NCBI RefSeq assembly: GCF_030418455.1
Contig: NZ_JAUHPW010000002.1
Coordinates: 1 to 64,000, forward strand
Direction of reading: 5' to 3'
Source of the DNA: Demequina litoralis
GTDB lineage: Bacteria > Actinomycetota > Actinomycetes > Actinomycetales > Demequinaceae
DNA length: 64,000 bases
Shown here in pieces: positions 27,982 through 35,834 of the stretch (the stretch's first letter is position 1; each line of letters opens with the position of its first letter). The position numbers were made by a program, and so were the translations under genes. Below the pieces are notes generated by a model. It was not told the DNA's origin. It saw nothing but the letters and a program-made list of their open reading frames with translations, and searched no databases.

Positions 27982-28836
27982 TCACTCCTTCATCGCGCCG
28001 CCCGTCACGCCCGCGGCGATGTAGCGCTGCGCGACCACCAGGAGGATCGCGGCCGGGATGGAGGCGAGCACCGCCGTCGCGAGGATCGCGTTCCACTCCG
28101 ACACCTGCGTGCCGATGAACTGGTAGATGCCGACGGTGACGGGCACGAGGCCCTGCCCCGAGGTGAGCGTGACGCCGAACAGGAAGTCGCCCCACGCGAA
28201 GAGGAAGGTGAACAGGCCCGCTGTGATGATCGCGTTGCGGCTCATGGGCGCGACCACCCGCGTGAGCGTGCGCAGGTAGCCGGCTCCGTCGAGCTGAGCA
28301 CTCTCGATCACCTCGCCGGGGATGCCCAGCATGAACGCTCGGAGCACGATGATCGCGAAGGGGATCGCAAGCGTCGAGTCGGCGAGCACGAGTGCGACGT
28401 ACGTGTCGAAGAGCCCGATGCTCGAGAGGATGTCGAACAGCGAGTTGGCGAGGACGATGTTCGGCACCATCTGGACGACCATGATCGCGAACAGCACGAT
28501 GCCCGCCCCGGGCACGCGGAACCGCGCGAGCGCGTAGCCGGCGGGGATCGCGATGGCGAGCGTGAGGACGACCGTGCCGGTGGCGACAGCGATGCTCGTG
28601 AGGAGGTTGGGCCCCTGGCTCTCGAGCGCCTGGCGGTACCCGTCGAGCGTCCCGCTCCAGGGCATGAGCGGCGGGTCCACCGACAGCACCTGGGCGGACG
28701 TGAAGAACGAGGCGTTCACCATCCAGTAGACGGGGAACAGCAGCACCGCGAGGATGACGAGCGCGATCAGCGTGCTGCCGAGGCGACGTGGGACGCGACG
28801 GGCTCTCGTCGCGGCGGCGGGGCGGGGCTCGGTCAC
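27982..28836 (-). CDS. Sugar ABC transporter permease (MalG-type)
   Basis: Membrane subunit of 284 residues with six hydrophobic segments and the EAA loop VIESAQLDGAGYLRTLTRVVAP. The GTG start has GAGGAG at good spacing and overlaps the stop of the partner permease as GTGA. It belongs to the carbohydrate uptake transporter-1 family. No ATPase gene is in the operon, as is usual in actinobacteria where a shared MsiK-type ATPase serves many sugar importers. Confidence 0.92.
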   Translation of the reverse strand: MTEPRPAAATRARRVPRRLGSTLIALVILAVLLFPVYWMVNASFFTSAQVLSVDPPLMPWSGTLDGYRQALESQGPNLLTSIAVATGTVVLTLAIAIPAGYALARFRVPGAGIVLFAIMVVQMVPNIVLANSLFDILSSIGLFDTYVALVLADSTLAIPFAIIVLRAFMLGIPGEVIESAQLDGAGYLRTLTRVVAPMSRNAIITAGLFTFLFAWGDFLFGVTLTSGQGLVPVTVGIYQFIGTQVSEWNAILATAVLASIPAAILLVVAQRYIAAGVTGGAMKE

Positions 28837-29780
28837 GATGCGCTCCTCAGGCTCTGCTGCGCGGACCGGACGTATGCGAGGCCCGCGATCAGCGCGATGA
28901 CGATCAGGAGGTTGCCCACCGCGGCGCCCTGGCCGAACAGGAACTCGTTGAACGACAGCTGGTAGGACCACACCGTGAGGGTCTGGCTCGAGCTCGCGGG
29001 ACCCCCGCCGGTCATGACCGCGATGACGTCGAAGACCTTGAGCGTGTAGACGAGGCCGAGCACGAGGGTCACCTGGGTCACAGGCTTGAGCAGCGGCCAC
29101 GAGATGTGGGTGAACTGGCGCCAGGGTCCGGCGCCGTCGAGCGCGGCAGCCTCGTAGAGCGAGCCGGGGATCGCCTGCAGGCCGCCGTGGAGCAGCACGA
29201 GGTTGAACGGGATCCCGATCCAGATGTTGGTGATGATCACCGATACGAGCGACCAGGCGACGGTGTTGAGCCAGCCGATGGGCTCGTCGATCACTCCCGC
29301 GCCTCGCAGCGCGATGTTGAGGATGCCGTTGTCCTGGTCGAAGATCCATCGCCACACGGACGCAGATACCACGAGCGGCAGGAGCCACGGCAGGAGCAGC
29401 AGCGCACGGATGACTCCGCTGAGCGGGAAGCGGCGCACGAAGAACACGGCGAGCGCGAGGCCGATGACGAACTGGAAGACGATCGACGCGACCGTGAACA
29501 TCGCCGTGCGGCCGAGGGTCGGCCAGAACGCGGGATCGGAGAAGATCGCCGCGTAGTTGTCGAAACCGACGAACGGGGCGTCACCCGTGTAGAACGACGA
29601 CACGCTGTAGTCCTGCGACCCCATCACGAGGTTGTGCACCATCGGGTAGCCGAAGAACACGATCATGTAGAGCGCGGCGGGGGCGAGGAACGCGGCCCCG
29701 GCCAGCCGCCGCCGGCGCTCCAGGAGAGGGAGCGCCGGGGCGGCCACCGGCCGCGGGACGGACAGGGCGGAGACTGCCAT
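28833..29780 (-). CDS. Sugar ABC transporter permease (MalF-type)
   Basis: Membrane subunit of 315 residues, with cytoplasmic N-terminus, six main membrane helices (FLAPAALYMIVFFGYPMVHN; ALLLLPWLLPLVVSASVW) and EAA loop LYEAAALDGAGPWRQFTHISWP. The ATG lies 9 bases after the solute-binding protein stop, so the genes are co-transcribed. It forms the channel with the permease at 27982-28836. Confidence 0.92.
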   Translation of the reverse strand: MAVSALSVPRPVAAPALPLLERRRRLAGAAFLAPAALYMIVFFGYPMVHNLVMGSQDYSVSSFYTGDAPFVGFDNYAAIFSDPAFWPTLGRTAMFTVASIVFQFVIGLALAVFFVRRFPLSGVIRALLLLPWLLPLVVSASVWRWIFDQDNGILNIALRGAGVIDEPIGWLNTVAWSLVSVIITNIWIGIPFNLVLLHGGLQAIPGSLYEAAALDGAGPWRQFTHISWPLLKPVTQVTLVLGLVYTLKVFDVIAVMTGGGPASSSQTLTVWSYQLSFNEFLFGQGAAVGNLLIVIALIAGLAYVRSAQQSLRSAS

Positions 29781-29789
29781 GACGCGCCG

Positions 29790-31031
29790 CTACTGCCCCG
29801 AGGAGACGGACGATGCGGCCGCGTTGAGGGCGTCCGCCGGGCTCAGCTGCCCGGTCAGCGCGTTCTGCACCGCCTCGATGAGCGCGGTCGAGGTGGTCGG
29901 GTACGCCTCGCCGAGGTCGTCGGTGCGCGGACGCGCGGAGGCCACCGCGTCGACGAATGCCTGCATCGTGGGCGTGGCGGCGCCGTACTCCTCGGCGACC
30001 GCGGTCTGCCCGGGGATGTACGCGTGCTGCTCGGCCCAGTAGGTCTGGTGCTCGGGCGACGTCATGCACTCGAGGACCGCCGCGGCAGCCGCCATCTCGG
30101 CATCGTCGGCCTGCGAGATGACCCCGACCTCGCCGCCGAGGGCGACGGGAGCTGCCGAGCCGTCGGCGGCCGGGATCGGGACGATGCCATAGTCGACGCT
30201 GGCCGCCTTATCGAAGTTCGCGACGCTCCACGAGCCCGTGATCGTCATGGCCGCCTGGCCCGCGGTGAACTGGTCCCCCGCCTCCGCCTGGTTCCAGTTG
30301 AGAGCCGACGCGGACACCGACCCGTCGTCGAAGAGGCCCTGCACGAAGGTCAGCGCCTCGACCGCCTCGTCGGAGCCGACATCGGTGAGCTCGGCTCCGG
30401 CGCCCCAGAAGAACGGCAGGAACTGCCACGTGCCCTCCTCGGTCGGGAGCAGCGCCATCGACAGGCCGTAGGTGTTGCCTGTCGTCAGCTCGGCGGCAGC
30501 GGCACGGAGCTCGTCCCACGTCGTCGGGGGCTCCACGCCCGCGTCCGCGAGGATGTCCTTGTTGTAGAACAGCGCGAGCGCGTTCACGCCCGGCGCGAGG
30601 CCGTAGAGGCTGCCGTCGTAGCTGCCGGCGGCGGCAATCCCGTCGGGGTAGCCGTCCGCGGAGAGCCCCAGCGAGTCGAGCGGCGCGAGCGCGCCCGTCG
30701 CGGCGATCTGCTGGACGTTGGGGTTGTCGACGAAGATGAGGTTCGCCATGGACCGGGAGGACGCCTGGCGGAGGATCGTCGGCATCATCTGGCTGGTCGG
30801 CAGCGATTGGCGCTCGATCGCCACCCCCGTCTCGTCGGAGCACTCGTCGAGCATGGACTGCCATGCCTCGGCCGAGGTCCCATCGGTGTAACCGTCGAGC
30901 TGCGTGATCGAGGCAGCGAGGTCGGTGGTGCCGCCGCTGCTCTCGCCGGCGCCCGGATCGGCGGCGGTGGAGCATGCGGCAAGCGCGAGGACGGACGCCG
31001 AGACGACGACCGGGACGATGGTGCGGTTCAT
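29790..31031 (-). CDS. Sugar ABC substrate-binding lipoprotein
   Basis: Family 1 solute-binding protein of 413 residues. The signal peptide ends at LALAACS (lipid Cys about residue 20). The mature part has the extracellular SBP_bac_1 fold, with LYGLAPGVNALALFYNKDIL and TTWDELRAAAAEL, and an aromatic-containing binding region. The ATG is preceded by GAGGAG. It is the first structural gene of the GH31 operon. The substrate is inferred to be an alpha-linked oligosaccharide or glycosyl-polyol. Confidence 0.92.
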   Translation of the reverse strand: MNRTIVPVVVSASVLALAACSTAADPGAGESSGGTTDLAASITQLDGYTDGTSAEAWQSMLDECSDETGVAIERQSLPTSQMMPTILRQASSRSMANLIFVDNPNVQQIAATGALAPLDSLGLSADGYPDGIAAAGSYDGSLYGLAPGVNALALFYNKDILADAGVEPPTTWDELRAAAAELTTGNTYGLSMALLPTEEGTWQFLPFFWGAGAELTDVGSDEAVEALTFVQGLFDDGSVSASALNWNQAEAGDQFTAGQAAMTITGSWSVANFDKAASVDYGIVPIPAADGSAAPVALGGEVGVISQADDAEMAAAAAVLECMTSPEHQTYWAEQHAYIPGQTAVAEEYGAATPTMQAFVDAVASARPRTDDLGEAYPTTSTALIEAVQNALTGQLSPADALNAAASSVSSGQ

Positions 31032-31052
31032 GGATATCTCCTCATTGAGCAA

Positions 31053-31066
31053 TCGATGCGCATCGA
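31053..31066. promoter_or_regulatory. LacI-type operator before GH31 operon
   Basis: TCGATGCGCATCGA is a perfect 14-base palindrome with the central CG common in LacI-family operators. It stands 22 bases upstream of the solute-binding protein start. The identical word occurs twice, overlapping, upstream of the LacI gene at 32171-32194. Confidence 0.8.
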
Positions 31067-31082
31067 CATCGGGTGTAGGAAA

Positions 31083-31102
31083 GCCGGCGCCTGAGCGCCG
31101 GC
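31083..31102 (-). terminator. Terminator after LacI gene
   Basis: GCCGGCGC-CTGA-GCGCCGGC is a perfect 8-base hairpin just after the LacI stop codon; on the minus strand it is followed by TTTCCT. It separates the regulator transcript from the importer operon. Confidence 0.75.
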
Positions 31103-31110
31103 ATCGGGGA

Positions 31111-32145
31111 CTACGAGAGAGCGGCACCTCCTCGGGTCACGACGGGAGCGGCCACCAGCTCGAGCCGCGTCCCGACGGCACGCGTGCCGTCGATCTGGCA
31201 GAACAGCGCATCCATCGCCTCCGCGGACACCCGCTCGGGCTGCAGGACGAGCGCATCGAGCGCGGTCCGGTTGCGTGCGGCGACATCCTCGTCGCACACA
31301 CCCACGACGTCGACGTCGACGCCAGGCTCGAGACCCCGAGCGCGCAGGATGGCGAGCACGGGCTCGACGGCGGACGACATGTGGACCGCGAATGCGCGGC
31401 AGTCCGGACGCGCCGAGAGGATCGAGTCGACCGCGCGCGCGAGCGAGCCGAAGTCCGGGTCGGCGCTCGCCGCGACCAGTTCCGCGCGATCGCGTGCCGA
31501 CGCCTCGGCGCCCGCGACGAACCGCCTGGTGAAAGACATCTCGCCGCGCTCGCCGTGCGGTCCCGGCGAGACGAGGCCGATCACGTCGCGACCGCGTCCG
31601 ACAAGGAGGGACACCGCATCCCCGCCCGCCGCCTCGAAGTCCAGGTCGACGCACGAGAGCCCGCTGCGGTCGTCCGGGACGCCGATCACGACGCACGGCA
31701 CCCCGAGGCCGCGCGCGGCCTCGACACGCGGGTCGCGCGCCTCGACGTCCATGAGGATGAGCCCGTCGCACATGCCGCTGTCGCGGAGCCGTGACAGCCC
31801 CGCGGGGCCCTCGTCCGACGTGACGAGCAGGACGTCATGATCGGCCTTGCGCGCGATCGCGGCGATCTCACCCACGAAGGCGAGGTTGGCCGAGATCTCC
31901 ACGCCGGCGCGGAACGGGATCATCAGGCCGATCACATGCGAGCGGCGTCCTGCCAGGGTGCGTGCGCCGGAGTTCGGCACGAAGCCGAGCTCCGCGATCG
32001 CCCCCTCGACCCGCCGCCGCGTCTCCTCCGAGATCGGCCGCTTGCCCGTGAGCACGTACGAGACGGTGGACTGCGAAACGCCCGCGGCACGCGCGACGTC
32101 GGCACTCGTGGGCTTGCGCCGACCTGCGAGACCCGACTCCACCAT
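31111..32145 (-). CDS. LacI-family repressor of the GH31 operon
   Basis: Repressor of 344 residues. The N-terminal DNA-binding region reads TSADVARAAGVSQSTVSYVLTGKRPISEETRRRV, followed by the hinge and a periplasmic-binding-protein-like sensor domain. The chosen ATG has GAAGGGAAG upstream; a longer start would run into the operator. Identical palindromes before this gene and before the downstream operon imply autoregulation and control of the sugar genes. The inducer is presumably the imported sugar or its product. Confidence 0.93.
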   Translation of the reverse strand: MVESGLAGRRKPTSADVARAAGVSQSTVSYVLTGKRPISEETRRRVEGAIAELGFVPNSGARTLAGRRSHVIGLMIPFRAGVEISANLAFVGEIAAIARKADHDVLLVTSDEGPAGLSRLRDSGMCDGLILMDVEARDPRVEAARGLGVPCVVIGVPDDRSGLSCVDLDFEAAGGDAVSLLVGRGRDVIGLVSPGPHGERGEMSFTRRFVAGAEASARDRAELVAASADPDFGSLARAVDSILSARPDCRAFAVHMSSAVEPVLAILRARGLEPGVDVDVVGVCDEDVAARNRTALDALVLQPERVSAEAMDALFCQIDGTRAVGTRLELVAAPVVTRGGAALS

Positions 32146-32170
32146 TGGCTTCCCTTCTCTCGGATGCGCG

Positions 32171-32194
32171 TCGATGCGCATCGATGCGCATCGA
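32171..32194. promoter_or_regulatory. Two overlapping LacI-type operators
   Basis: The palindrome TCGATGCGCATCGA occurs at 32171-32184 and again at 32181-32194, sharing four bases. Both copies are identical to the site at 31053-31066. The block lies 26-49 bases before the LacI start, consistent with autorepression. Centre spacing is 10 bases, about one helix turn. Confidence 0.82.
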
Positions 32195-32250
32195 TGGTGA
32201 TGCTAGCCCGTCATCGCGGACGACGCAAGCGCCTCGTCGATCGCGTGCGC

Positions 32251-33096
32251 TCAGGCCTCGATCGTGCCGGTGATGGCGACGTCGGTCGCGCCGCCGATCC
32301 ACAGCGACCCGTCAGCCTCCTCGACCGTCGCACGCCCGGCGCGCCCGATCGCGGTGCCCTGCGCCGCGACGTACGGGGCGACCAGCACGCCGGACGCGGC
32401 GAACCACTGCGCGAGCGAGGCGTTGAGGCTGCCCGTGACGGGATCCTCGGCCATCGGCGTGCCGGCGTCGTACATGAAGGCGCGCACCTCGAGGTCCGCG
32501 TCGGAGCCGTCGCCGTGCAGGCCGGCCACGCCGTAGAAGCCCCGCTCGGCCCGCGCCGCGCCGTCCGGCACGACCGCGAGCACGCGGTCGGCGTCGCGGA
32601 GCAGCAGCCCCATCCAGCCCGGACCGTTGTCGACCCACGCGGCCGCCACGATCTCGTCGCGGCTCAGCCGCAGGCGCGCGCACGCCTCGTCGAGGTCGAC
32701 GTCGGAGACCGGGCCCGACCGGCGCAAGGGCGGCGCGGCGAAGGCCAGACGATCTCCGTCGACGCGCACCGGCACGAGCCCCACGCCGCACTCCTGCAAG
32801 AGGGCGCCGGGGCCCCGCGGGACCCCGCCCGCGTCGAGCCACGCGCGGGCCGTGCCCAGCGTCGGGTGCCCCGCGAAGGGCAGCTCCTCCGCGACGGTGA
32901 AGATCCGCACGCGGTAGTCGGCCTCGGGCGTGGTCGGCGGCAGCACGAAGGTCGTCTCCGACAGGTTGGTCCAGCGTGCGATGCGGGCCATGTCGGCGTC
33001 GGCGAGGCCGTCGGCGTCGAGGACCACCGCGACGGGGTTGCCGGTGAACGGCCCGGAGCCGAAGACGTCGACCTGGCGGAACGGGTGCGTGCTCAT
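32251..33096 (-). CDS. PhzF-family isomerase-like protein
   Basis: Protein of 281 residues with the two-lobed diaminopimelate-epimerase fold. Signatures are QVDVFGSGPFTGNPVAVVLDA at the start (position 8 on), the catalytic Glu in NLSETTFVLPP, the PFAGHPTLGTA motif and EDPVTGSLNASLAQW in the second lobe. The physiological reaction of most non-phenazine members is unknown. It stands alone between the LacI gene and a small membrane protein. The ATG at 33096 begins the conserved fold; no strong ribosome binding site is visible. Confidence 0.88.
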   Translation of the reverse strand: MSTHPFRQVDVFGSGPFTGNPVAVVLDADGLADADMARIARWTNLSETTFVLPPTTPEADYRVRIFTVAEELPFAGHPTLGTARAWLDAGGVPRGPGALLQECGVGLVPVRVDGDRLAFAAPPLRRSGPVSDVDLDEACARLRLSRDEIVAAAWVDNGPGWMGLLLRDADRVLAVVPDGAARAERGFYGVAGLHGDGSDADLEVRAFMYDAGTPMAEDPVTGSLNASLAQWFAASGVLVAPYVAAQGTAIGRAGRATVEEADGSLWIGGATDVAITGTIEA

Positions 33097-33169
33097 ATCG
33101 GCGAGCCTAGAACGCGGCCACGGTGCCACGGGGTCCATCGGCGGCGCCGCCCGAAGGGTGCCAGACGAG

Positions 33170-33201
33170 GCGAGGGCGGCCCCATCCGGGGCCGCCCTCG
33201 C
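33170..33201. terminator. Hairpin terminator after small membrane protein gene
   Basis: GCGAGGGCGGCCCC-ATCC-GGGGCCGCCCTCGC is a perfect 14-base stem with a 4-base loop, 8 bases beyond the stop codon of the gene at 33209-33412. Confidence 0.85.
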
Positions 33202-33208
33202 AATCGGA

Positions 33209-33412
33209 TCACTTCCCCGACAGCGGCGACAGGTTGTCGTCGAACGTCAGCGATGGGATGTTCTCGACGTCGCCGGTGAGCGTGGACGGCGTGTCCGAGC
33301 CGCTCGTGGCGACGATCGCGATCCAGACGATCGCGGCGATGATGGCGGCCGCAGCCAGGCCCACCATGATGCGGATGCGGGTGTGAGGCTGCCCCGCATG
33401 CGTGTCTGCCAT
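33209..33412 (-). CDS. Small single-pass membrane protein
   Basis: Hypothetical protein of 67 residues with one helix (IMVGLAAAAIIAAIVWIAIV) flanked by a basic N-terminus (HTRIRI) and a Ser/Thr/Asp-rich tail ending LSPLSGK. Topology is likely N-in. AGAAGGAC precedes the ATG and a strong terminator follows, both supporting a real gene. The family is not recognised. Confidence 0.75.
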   Translation of the reverse strand: MADTHAGQPHTRIRIMVGLAAAAIIAAIVWIAIVATSGSDTPSTLTGDVENIPSLTFDDNLSPLSGK

Positions 33413-33864
33413 GTCCTTCTCCGGGGGACGTGCGCCGTGAGGCGCGGGCAGTGGCCGAGGGCGGGGAGGCGTGCGCCGCGGGCGCCTGCGGGGCCGGGCG
33501 TCCACGTCCGACCCAGCGCTCGTGCCCGCACTCCCCCTCGAAGGACCGGACCCAGGGGCCCGACCTGGTCCGAGAGCGATGCTCTCGTAGCGCGTCTTCG
33601 ACGCTACGCGCGGCCCACGAAGGTCGAAAGCCCCCAGAAATGGTGGCAGCGGCTCCCCCGCGGTCCGCCGGGCTCCGCGCGTCACTCCCGCTGCGCGCTG
33701 TGAGGTTCTCAAGGCCCGTTCCGGCACGATCCGGGCACTCAGCACCTCGCAGCGTGCTCCGGCGGGGGGCGAGCCAGGCGGGCGGCGAGCCAGGCGGGCG
33801 GCGAGCCAGGCGGGCGGCGAGCCAGGCGGGCCGCCCGAGCTGCGAGGGCCGTAGCGCCGAGCGG
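33413..33864. other. Gene-free interval with tandem repeat
   Basis: This 452-base gap separates two minus-strand genes. It holds the 16-base tandem repeat at 33769-33832. Between about 33530 and 33720 there is ordinary GC-rich sequence with scattered A/T (CGAAAGCCCCCAGAAATGG), probably the promoter side of the small membrane protein gene. I see no gene. Confidence 0.6.
33769..33832. repeat. Tandem repeat, 16-base unit, four copies
   Basis: GCGAGCCAGGCGGGCG is repeated four times in perfect tandem register (33769, 33785, 33801, 33817), with only the last base of the fourth copy changed. It begins 32 bases after the TetR stop codon, on its 3' side. Copy number may vary between strains. Confidence 0.92.
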
Positions 33865-34542
33865 TCAGGTCCAGCCGTGCACGCGGGCCATCGTGGGCTG
33901 CCTCTGCCGGCCCGGCACGGCCGGCAGGTCGATGGCGGCGGGTTCGCCGGGTCCGCCTGCGGGTGCGAGGCCCCGCCGTCCGATCGCGAGGTGGCGTTGC
34001 CAGCCGATGTCGCTCTCCGGGGTCGAGTCCGCGGCGAGGGTGCCCGCCGTCAGCGCGAGCGTGGTGAGGTCGGTCCCGATGACGTCGGGCGCGAGCAGAC
34101 CGGCGTCCTGCGCCTCGGCGACGAGCGCGCGCATGAGCGTGACCCCGCGCGGGTCGACCTCCCGATCGGGCCGCAGCCGCGAGCCTCGCGGCGCGAGCTG
34201 CGCGTAGCAGCGGTGCGTCGAGATCGCGCCGACCATGGCCTCGAAGAACGCGTCGAGACGTGCCGCCACATCCGGATGCGGCGCCGCAAGCGCCTCGATC
34301 GCGGCCTGCTCGATGGCGGCGGCACCGACCTCGTACATCTCGGCCACGAGGTCCTCGCGGCTCGCGAAGTGGCGGTACAGCGTGGCCTCGCCCACGCCCG
34401 CGCGCTGGGCGACGGCGGCGAGCGGCGTGTCGACGCCGGTCTCGTCGAAGGCGGCGAACGCCGCCCGGATCAGCCTCGCGTGGTTGGCCCGGTAGTCGCC
34501 GCGCTCGGCGCGTGGGCGTCGCACGGTCGAGGGCTCGATCAT
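33865..34542 (-). CDS. TetR-family regulator of the allantoate operon
   Basis: Regulator of 225 residues. The HTH domain covers about residues 25-70 (RLIRAAFAAFDETGVDTPLA; VGEATLYRHFASREDLVAEMY), followed by a helical ligand domain of unrecognised specificity and a Pro/Gly-rich tail. Its ATG overlaps the stop of allantoate amidohydrolase, making it the last gene of the formamidase-amidase-pucG-allC operon, which it probably controls. A candidate operator is at 39788-39806. Confidence 0.87.
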   Translation of the reverse strand: MIEPSTVRRPRAERGDYRANHARLIRAAFAAFDETGVDTPLAAVAQRAGVGEATLYRHFASREDLVAEMYEVGAAAIEQAAIEALAAPHPDVAARLDAFFEAMVGAISTHRCYAQLAPRGSRLRPDREVDPRGVTLMRALVAEAQDAGLLAPDVIGTDLTTLALTAGTLAADSTPESDIGWQRHLAIGRRGLAPAGGPGEPAAIDLPAVPGRQRQPTMARVHGWT

Positions 34543-35834
34543 CACGCCACCGTAGCGGCTCCCTGCCGGTGCGCGATAGAGAGGACCGCCGCCTCGAACG
34601 CGTCGATGGCCAGCGCGACGTCCTCGACCGTGACGATCTCGTCGGGATGGTGGCTGACGCCGCCGTTGCCGTTGCGCACGAAGAGCATCGCGTACGGCGT
34701 GAGCGACGCGATCGCCATCGCATCGTGCCCCGCCTTCGACTGCAGCTCCATGGCCTCCCGCTCCCCGGTGACCGCGAGGATGCCGTGCTCGACCGCCTCG
34801 CTGAGCCTGCGCTCCGACGACGTCGCACGCGCGACGTGGCGCAGCGTCTCGGTGAACTGGAGACGGCGTCGGCCCGCGGCCTCGACCGCGTGGGCGCGGA
34901 TCCGCTCCCACGCGCCGTCGCGCTGCGCGTCGGAGGCGGCACGGACATCGAGCGAGAACTCGGCGCGGCCCGGGATTACGTTCGCGGCGCCCGGCTCGAC
35001 ACGCATCTCCCCCACCGTCCCGACCACACCCTCGGTGAGCGCGACCTGCTCGACCGCGAGCGCGGTCTCGGCCGCGCCCAGCAGGGCGTCGCGGCGGTGG
35101 AGCATCGGGACCCCGCCCGCGTGACCCGCCTGCCCCTCCATCACCAGGTCGAAGCGCTTGGCCCCCATGATCCCCGACACCACGCCGAGCGGGCGGTTCG
35201 CGTCGAGCAGCAGCGGGCCCTGCTCGATGTGCGCCTCGAGGTACCCGATCACGCCGGACGGATCGAGCGCGGCCTCCGTCACCCGGTCCGGATCGAGGCC
35301 GAACGCGGTGAACGCCTCACGCATCGTCACGCCGTCCGCGTCGGCGAGCTCGAGCCACTCCTCCTCGAACGCTCCGGCGACCGCGCACGAGCCGAGCAGC
35401 GTGCGTCCGAAGCGCACCCCCTCCTCGTCCGCGAAGCCCAGCACCTCGATACCGAACGGCAGGCGCACGCCGTGCGCGTGGAGGCGACCGACGACCGCGA
35501 GCGCGATCATCACGCCGAGGATGCCGTCGTAGCGGCCGGCGTCGGGGACGGTGTCGAGGTGCGAGCCGAGCAGCAGCACCGGCGCGTCGGCGTCCGTGCC
35601 GGGATACGAGCCCCGGGCGTTGCCCGCCTGGTCCTGCCACGCGCGCATGCCCGCCGCGGCGACCCACTCGGCCACCTGGGCATTGGCGCCGGCGTGCTCC
35701 GGCGACAGGTAGACGCGCTCGATGCCGCCCTCCATCGAGGACAGCCCCGCGAGCACGTCGCAGCGGCGCAGCGCCTCGCGCGCGTCGGCAAGCGCGGCCT
35801 CGGAGGGCCCCTTCGCGCGGGCGCGGCGACTCAC
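34542..35834 (-). CDS. allC: Allantoate amidohydrolase (M20 family)
   Basis: Metal-dependent amidohydrolase of 430 residues taking allantoate to ureidoglycine and ammonia. Dimetal ligands appear in GSHLDTVPDAGRYDG, ADEEGVRFG, HIEQGPLL and the late HHPDE; the dimerisation segment has GQAGHAGGVPMLHRRDAL and VIPGRAEFSLDVR. The GTG start overlaps the pucG stop as GTGA. Coupling to PucG, which uses ureidoglycine, supports allantoate over other N-carbamoyl substrates. Confidence 0.88.
   Translation of the reverse strand: MSRRARAKGPSEAALADAREALRRCDVLAGLSSMEGGIERVYLSPEHAGANAQVAEWVAAAGMRAWQDQAGNARGSYPGTDADAPVLLLGSHLDTVPDAGRYDGILGVMIALAVVGRLHAHGVRLPFGIEVLGFADEEGVRFGRTLLGSCAVAGAFEEEWLELADADGVTMREAFTAFGLDPDRVTEAALDPSGVIGYLEAHIEQGPLLLDANRPLGVVSGIMGAKRFDLVMEGQAGHAGGVPMLHRRDALLGAAETALAVEQVALTEGVVGTVGEMRVEPGAANVIPGRAEFSLDVRAASDAQRDGAWERIRAHAVEAAGRRRLQFTETLRHVARATSSERRLSEAVEHGILAVTGEREAMELQSKAGHDAMAIASLTPYAMLFVRNGNGGVSHHPDEIVTVEDVALAIDAFEAAVLSIAHRQGAATVA

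Noticed and set aside
33769..33832. CRISPR array
   Set aside because: The 16-base units are directly abutting with no spacers, and no cas genes are present.
34542..35834. N-carbamoyl-amino-acid hydrolase or hydantoin pathway enzyme
   Set aside because: Translational coupling to PucG, plus an allantoinase and uricase in the same window, favours allantoate as substrate, though the family cannot be separated by motif alone.
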